Assembly: GCF_000526195.1 (NCBI RefSeq)
Contig: NZ_JAFP01000001.1
Span: 718,001-782,000, forward strand
Direction: 5' to 3'
DNA: 64,000 bases
Source of the DNA: Hippea sp. KM1
GTDB taxonomy: Bacteria; Campylobacterota_A; Desulfurellia; Desulfurellales; Hippeaceae
Shown here: one piece after another, positions 62,115-64,000 of the stretch
Layout: each line of letters opens with the position of its first letter
Numbering within the stretch: the stretch's first letter is position 1
Notes under the pieces: generated by a model
The model's input: the letters and a program-made list of their open reading frames with translations, nothing else
Database searches by the model: none
What the model was told of the DNA's origin: nothing
Program-made: the position numbers and the translations under genes

Positions 62115-62774
62115 ATGTCAATTAACACAAAGTCTTTGAGAGAACAGGTTTATGAGTATTTGAAGGAGCAGATCAAGTCGGGTGCACTCAAAAGGGGCGA
62201 TTTTTTGGATCTTAACGCCATAAGCAGAAGCCTGGGTATAAGCAAGACCCCGCTGAGGGATGCCCTTTTGAAGCTTGAAAGCGATGGGTTTGTTGAGATT
62301 AAACCCAGGAAGGGGGTGAGGGTTTCCCCTTTGACGCTTGAGGACATCAGGAAGTGTTATCAGACCATTGGAACGCTGGAATTTGGTATAGCGGTCGATG
62401 TGGGCAGGTATTTGGATAAGGAAGATTTGGTTAGGATGAAGAGGTTGAACAAGGATATGAGGCTTGCCCTGGATAGGAAGAGCTTTGAGGATTATTACAG
62501 TCTGAATGTGGAGTTTCATAATATTTATCTGAATCTGTCTGATAACAACGAGATGTTGAGGATGATCTCCATTATAAGACAGAGATTGTATGATTTTCCG
62601 CCAAAGGATGAGTATTTGCCAGCATGGGAGTATAAATCGTTGAAGGAGCATGACATATTGATTGAGCTTTTTGAAAAGGGCGATTATGTTGCGGCGGGGT
62701 TGTTCTTGAAGAATGTCCATTGGTCGTTTGAGGTTCAGAAGAAATACATATTGCAGTATTACTCCTTAACCTAA
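62115..62774 (+). CDS. GntR-family (FCD/FadR subfamily) transcriptional regulator
   Basis: 219 residues. N-terminal winged helix (LREQVYEYLKEQIKSGALKRGDFLDLNAISRSLGISKTPLRDALLKLESDGFVEIKPRKGVRVSPL) and C-terminal FCD ligand domain with metal-type residues (DYYSLNVEFHNIYLNLSDNN; SLKEHDILIELFEKGDY). It lies divergent to three exporters with a palindrome between, so it probably represses itself and them and is released by a small carboxylic or amino acid. Confidence 0.94.
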   Translation: MSINTKSLREQVYEYLKEQIKSGALKRGDFLDLNAISRSLGISKTPLRDALLKLESDGFVEIKPRKGVRVSPLTLEDIRKCYQTIGTLEFGIAVDVGRYLDKEDLVRMKRLNKDMRLALDRKSFEDYYSLNVEFHNIYLNLSDNNEMLRMISIIRQRLYDFPPKDEYLPAWEYKSLKEHDILIELFEKGDYVAAGLFLKNVHWSFEVQKKYILQYYSLT

Positions 62775-62794
62775 GGAGGGGGGTAATTTTGAGC

Positions 62795-62823
62795 TTGACA
62801 AAAATGGCTAAATGTTATAAAAA
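62795..62823 (+). promoter_or_regulatory. Promoter of tRNA-Arg(CCT)
   Basis: TTGACA (62795-62800), then TATAAAAA at 62816-62823; spacer 15 to TATAAA or 17 to TAAAAA. The tRNA begins 24 bases later. Confidence 0.65.
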
Positions 62824-62847
62824 TCGTTGCCGTTTGCGGCTGGGCTT

Positions 62848-62924
62848 GCCCCGATAGCTCAGTAGGATAGAGCACAGGATTCCTAATCCTGGTGCCGCAG
62901 GTTCGAATCCTGCTCGGGGCACCA
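62848..62924 (+). tRNA. tRNA-Arg (anticodon CCT)
   Basis: 77 nt with encoded CCA. Acceptor GCCCCGA/TCGGGGC, discriminator A, anticodon stem CAGGA/TCCTG around loop TTCCTAA (anticodon CCT, reading AGG), T loop TTCGAAT. Own promoter and terminator. Confidence 0.96.
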
Positions 62925-62940
62925 TTTAAAGCCTGTAATG

Positions 62941-62978
62941 AAGCCAATCTTGAGAGTGACCTCAAGATTGGCTTTTTT
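62941..62978 (+). terminator. Intrinsic terminator of tRNA-Arg
   Basis: 14-bp perfect stem AAGCCAATCTTGAG / CTCAAGATTGGCTT with a 6-nt loop, followed by TTTT. Confidence 0.92.
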
Positions 62979-63073
62979 AGTTTCTCTCAATTAGTCCGCA
63001 AAAAATAGAACTGATAGCCTCTTAGACTCAGATAAAACATAACCATCAGATAAACGGAATATGCGTATTTTTT

Positions 63074-63144
63074 AGAATCAACTGCTCAGTTGCAGAGCAC
63101 TGCTTTGATTCTTATTTGACAAACCTATCTTTTGGTATTACCCT
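63074..63144 (+). promoter_or_regulatory. Inverted repeat and promoter upstream of the second vapBC
   Basis: AGAATCAA (63074-63081) and TTGATTCT (63105-63112) form an 8-bp inverted repeat with an inner GCTC/GAGC pair; TTGACA follows at 63116-63121 with a weak -10 TACCCT (63139-63144) overlapping the small palindrome GGTATTACC. Neither side of the hairpin has a T run, so an operator or leader structure fits better than a terminator. Rest of the gap after the tRNA terminator: nothing recognised. Confidence 0.45.
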
Positions 63145-63161
63145 TAAGTTGGAGGTGTGCA

Positions 63162-63410
63162 ATGCCTGTTGTTAAAAAAACCGTGTCCATACCAGAGGAT
63201 TTATACAAAGAGAGCAAAGAATTCTCCAACAACTTCAGCAAAATTATAAGCGAGGCTTTGGATGAATACATAAAGAGGAGAAAGAAAGAGAGGCTCTTAA
63301 GTCTCGCTGGAGTTTTGAATAATGGAGAAGATGGTAAAGAATTTGTCGATAAAATAAGAAACGAAGACTTGAAACTTGAGAAAGAAAAGGAAGCAAATTG
63401 GGATACATAA
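63162..63410 (+). CDS. Ribbon-helix-helix-type antitoxin (VapB-like)
   Basis: 82 residues. VVKKTVSIPEDLYKESKEFSNNFSKIISEALDEYIKRRKKE is a ribbon-helix-helix/CopG-like start; the acidic tail would bind the toxin. ATG 63162 follows TTGGAGGTG; the longer frame lacks an RBS. It overlaps the PIN gene by 13 bases. A different antitoxin class from that of the pair at 48 kb. Confidence 0.85.
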   Translation: MPVVKKTVSIPEDLYKESKEFSNNFSKIISEALDEYIKRRKKERLLSLAGVLNNGEDGKEFVDKIRNEDLKLEKEKEANWDT

Positions 63411-63790
63411 TAGACACCGATGTCTGTATTGATTTTCTAAATGGCAGAGATTTTGCTGTAAGGCTTTTTGAAGATATACTCAAAAGCGACAAGTGCTATA
63501 TTAGTATCCTAACCCACTTTGAACTACTCAAAGGAGCCCAGAATAGAAAGCAGGAAGAGATAATTCAAGAGTTTGTAAGTCTGATAGATGTAATAAACCT
63601 TGATGAACTCATAATAAAAACCGGTGCTAAGTTTTATAGAAACTACAGAAAGAAGGGTATAACGCTATCGACTGTTGACTGCCTCATAATGGCCACGGCA
63701 AAGGAAAAGAATCTAAAAATCATAACTCGAAATGTAAGGCACTATCCAGAAAAAGAGCTTTTGTCTGAGTTTTCTTTGGGGTTGGTTTAA
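63398..63790 (+). CDS. PIN-domain ribonuclease toxin (VapC family), second copy
   Basis: 130 residues from a TTG start within the antitoxin gene. D6 (YIIDTDVCIDFLNG), Glu in HFELLKGAQN, D in VDCLIMATAKEK and the TRNVRHYPE end form the PIN acidic site. Toxin of the second vapBC pair. TTG is accepted because the family N-terminus starts there. Confidence 0.92.
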   Translation: MGYIIDTDVCIDFLNGRDFAVRLFEDILKSDKCYISILTHFELLKGAQNRKQEEIIQEFVSLIDVINLDELIIKTGAKFYRNYRKKGITLSTVDCLIMATAKEKNLKIITRNVRHYPEKELLSEFSLGLV

Positions 63791-64000
63791 ATGATCTTGA
63801 GATACCATCGAACAACTCCTGTATAAATAGAACGCAGAAAGAATAAAAAAGCCAACCGCAAAAACTTGAGAAGCAACAGCATAAATGGTATAAGTTTAAA
63901 AAATAGAGAGGGGTTAATAAATCCGATAGATGGGTTTTTATTAGGAAGTTGTTGAATTTATTTGAAAAAAGCGAGTTGAAAATGTTTGAAGGAGGTAAAA
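63791..64000 (+). other. Gene-free end of window with ribosome binding site of the next gene
   Basis: AT-rich, no supported gene. The last bases, GGAGGTAAAA, are a strong Shine-Dalgarno sequence for a gene starting just beyond the window. Confidence 0.6.

Noticed and set aside
62771-62965. Minus-strand frame over tRNA-Arg
   Set aside because: Antisense to a complete tRNA; no coding support.
62848-63790. tRNA-Arg as an integration site for an element carrying the second vapBC
   Set aside because: No duplicate of the tRNA 3' end was found downstream and no integrase is present in the window.

Overview
The window reads as a chromosome segment of an anaerobic, motile, thermophilic sulfur- or acetate-metabolising bacterium. 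My best guess is a Hippea-type member of the Desulfurellaceae. That rests on the combination of acetyl-CoA synthetase, a four-subunit pyruvate/2-oxoacid:ferredoxin oxidoreductase, a futalosine-route menaquinone enzyme, a Moco/tungsten-cofactor-type riboswitch on a Mo/W transporter, flagellar genes and dense overlapping operons. No 16S gene is present, so the placement is an inference.

Layout. 1-7.3 kb: tail of a phenylacetate-CoA-ligase-family gene, motAB, acs with a clear promoter and terminator, then a riboswitch-controlled DUF364/ABC-transporter operon. 7.3-14.6 kb: a K+ channel divergent from an ARMT1-like gene that opens an overlapping run with an RNase HII-QueH fusion, an APH/kinase fusion, pdxJ, acpS and folC. 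14.6-20.3 kb (minus): tRNA-Ser, tRNA-Arg, SRP RNA, dnaX, ybaB, recR, porCDAB. 20.3-30.9 kb (minus): a secreted beta/gamma-crystallin protein, EAL/HDOD, purD, a chemoreceptor, ccdA and flhGFA. 30.9-46.5 kb: housekeeping genes (ClC, Tat, prepilin peptidase, lptG, lnt, fmt, def, thioredoxin, an RRM protein, mqnD, a BaiN-like flavoprotein, bioB).

46.6-56.7 kb is a defence island and the most interesting part. It holds a CARF-domain protein, an autoregulated vapBC pair and an AAA ATPase between two direct repeats, an IS1634-type element inserted into a tandem array of eroded CRISPR-repeat units, a 7-repeat CRISPR array read leftward, and a four-gene operon. Three of these four genes match the CalpL-CalpT-CalpS system (SAVED-Lon protease, MazF-like protein, ECF sigma factor) known from cyclic-tetra-adenylate signalling in type III CRISPR. 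The fourth is a frameshifted MazF/PemK-like gene. No cas10, cas1 or crRNA-processing gene is present here, so the cyclic oligoadenylate would have to be made by a complex encoded elsewhere.

56.7-64 kb: a Cache/HD-GYP c-di-GMP protein, a DUF1844 protein, three successive EamA exporters divergent from a GntR-family regulator with a palindromic operator between them, tRNA-Arg(CCT) and a second vapBC pair. The window ends at the ribosome binding site of the next gene.
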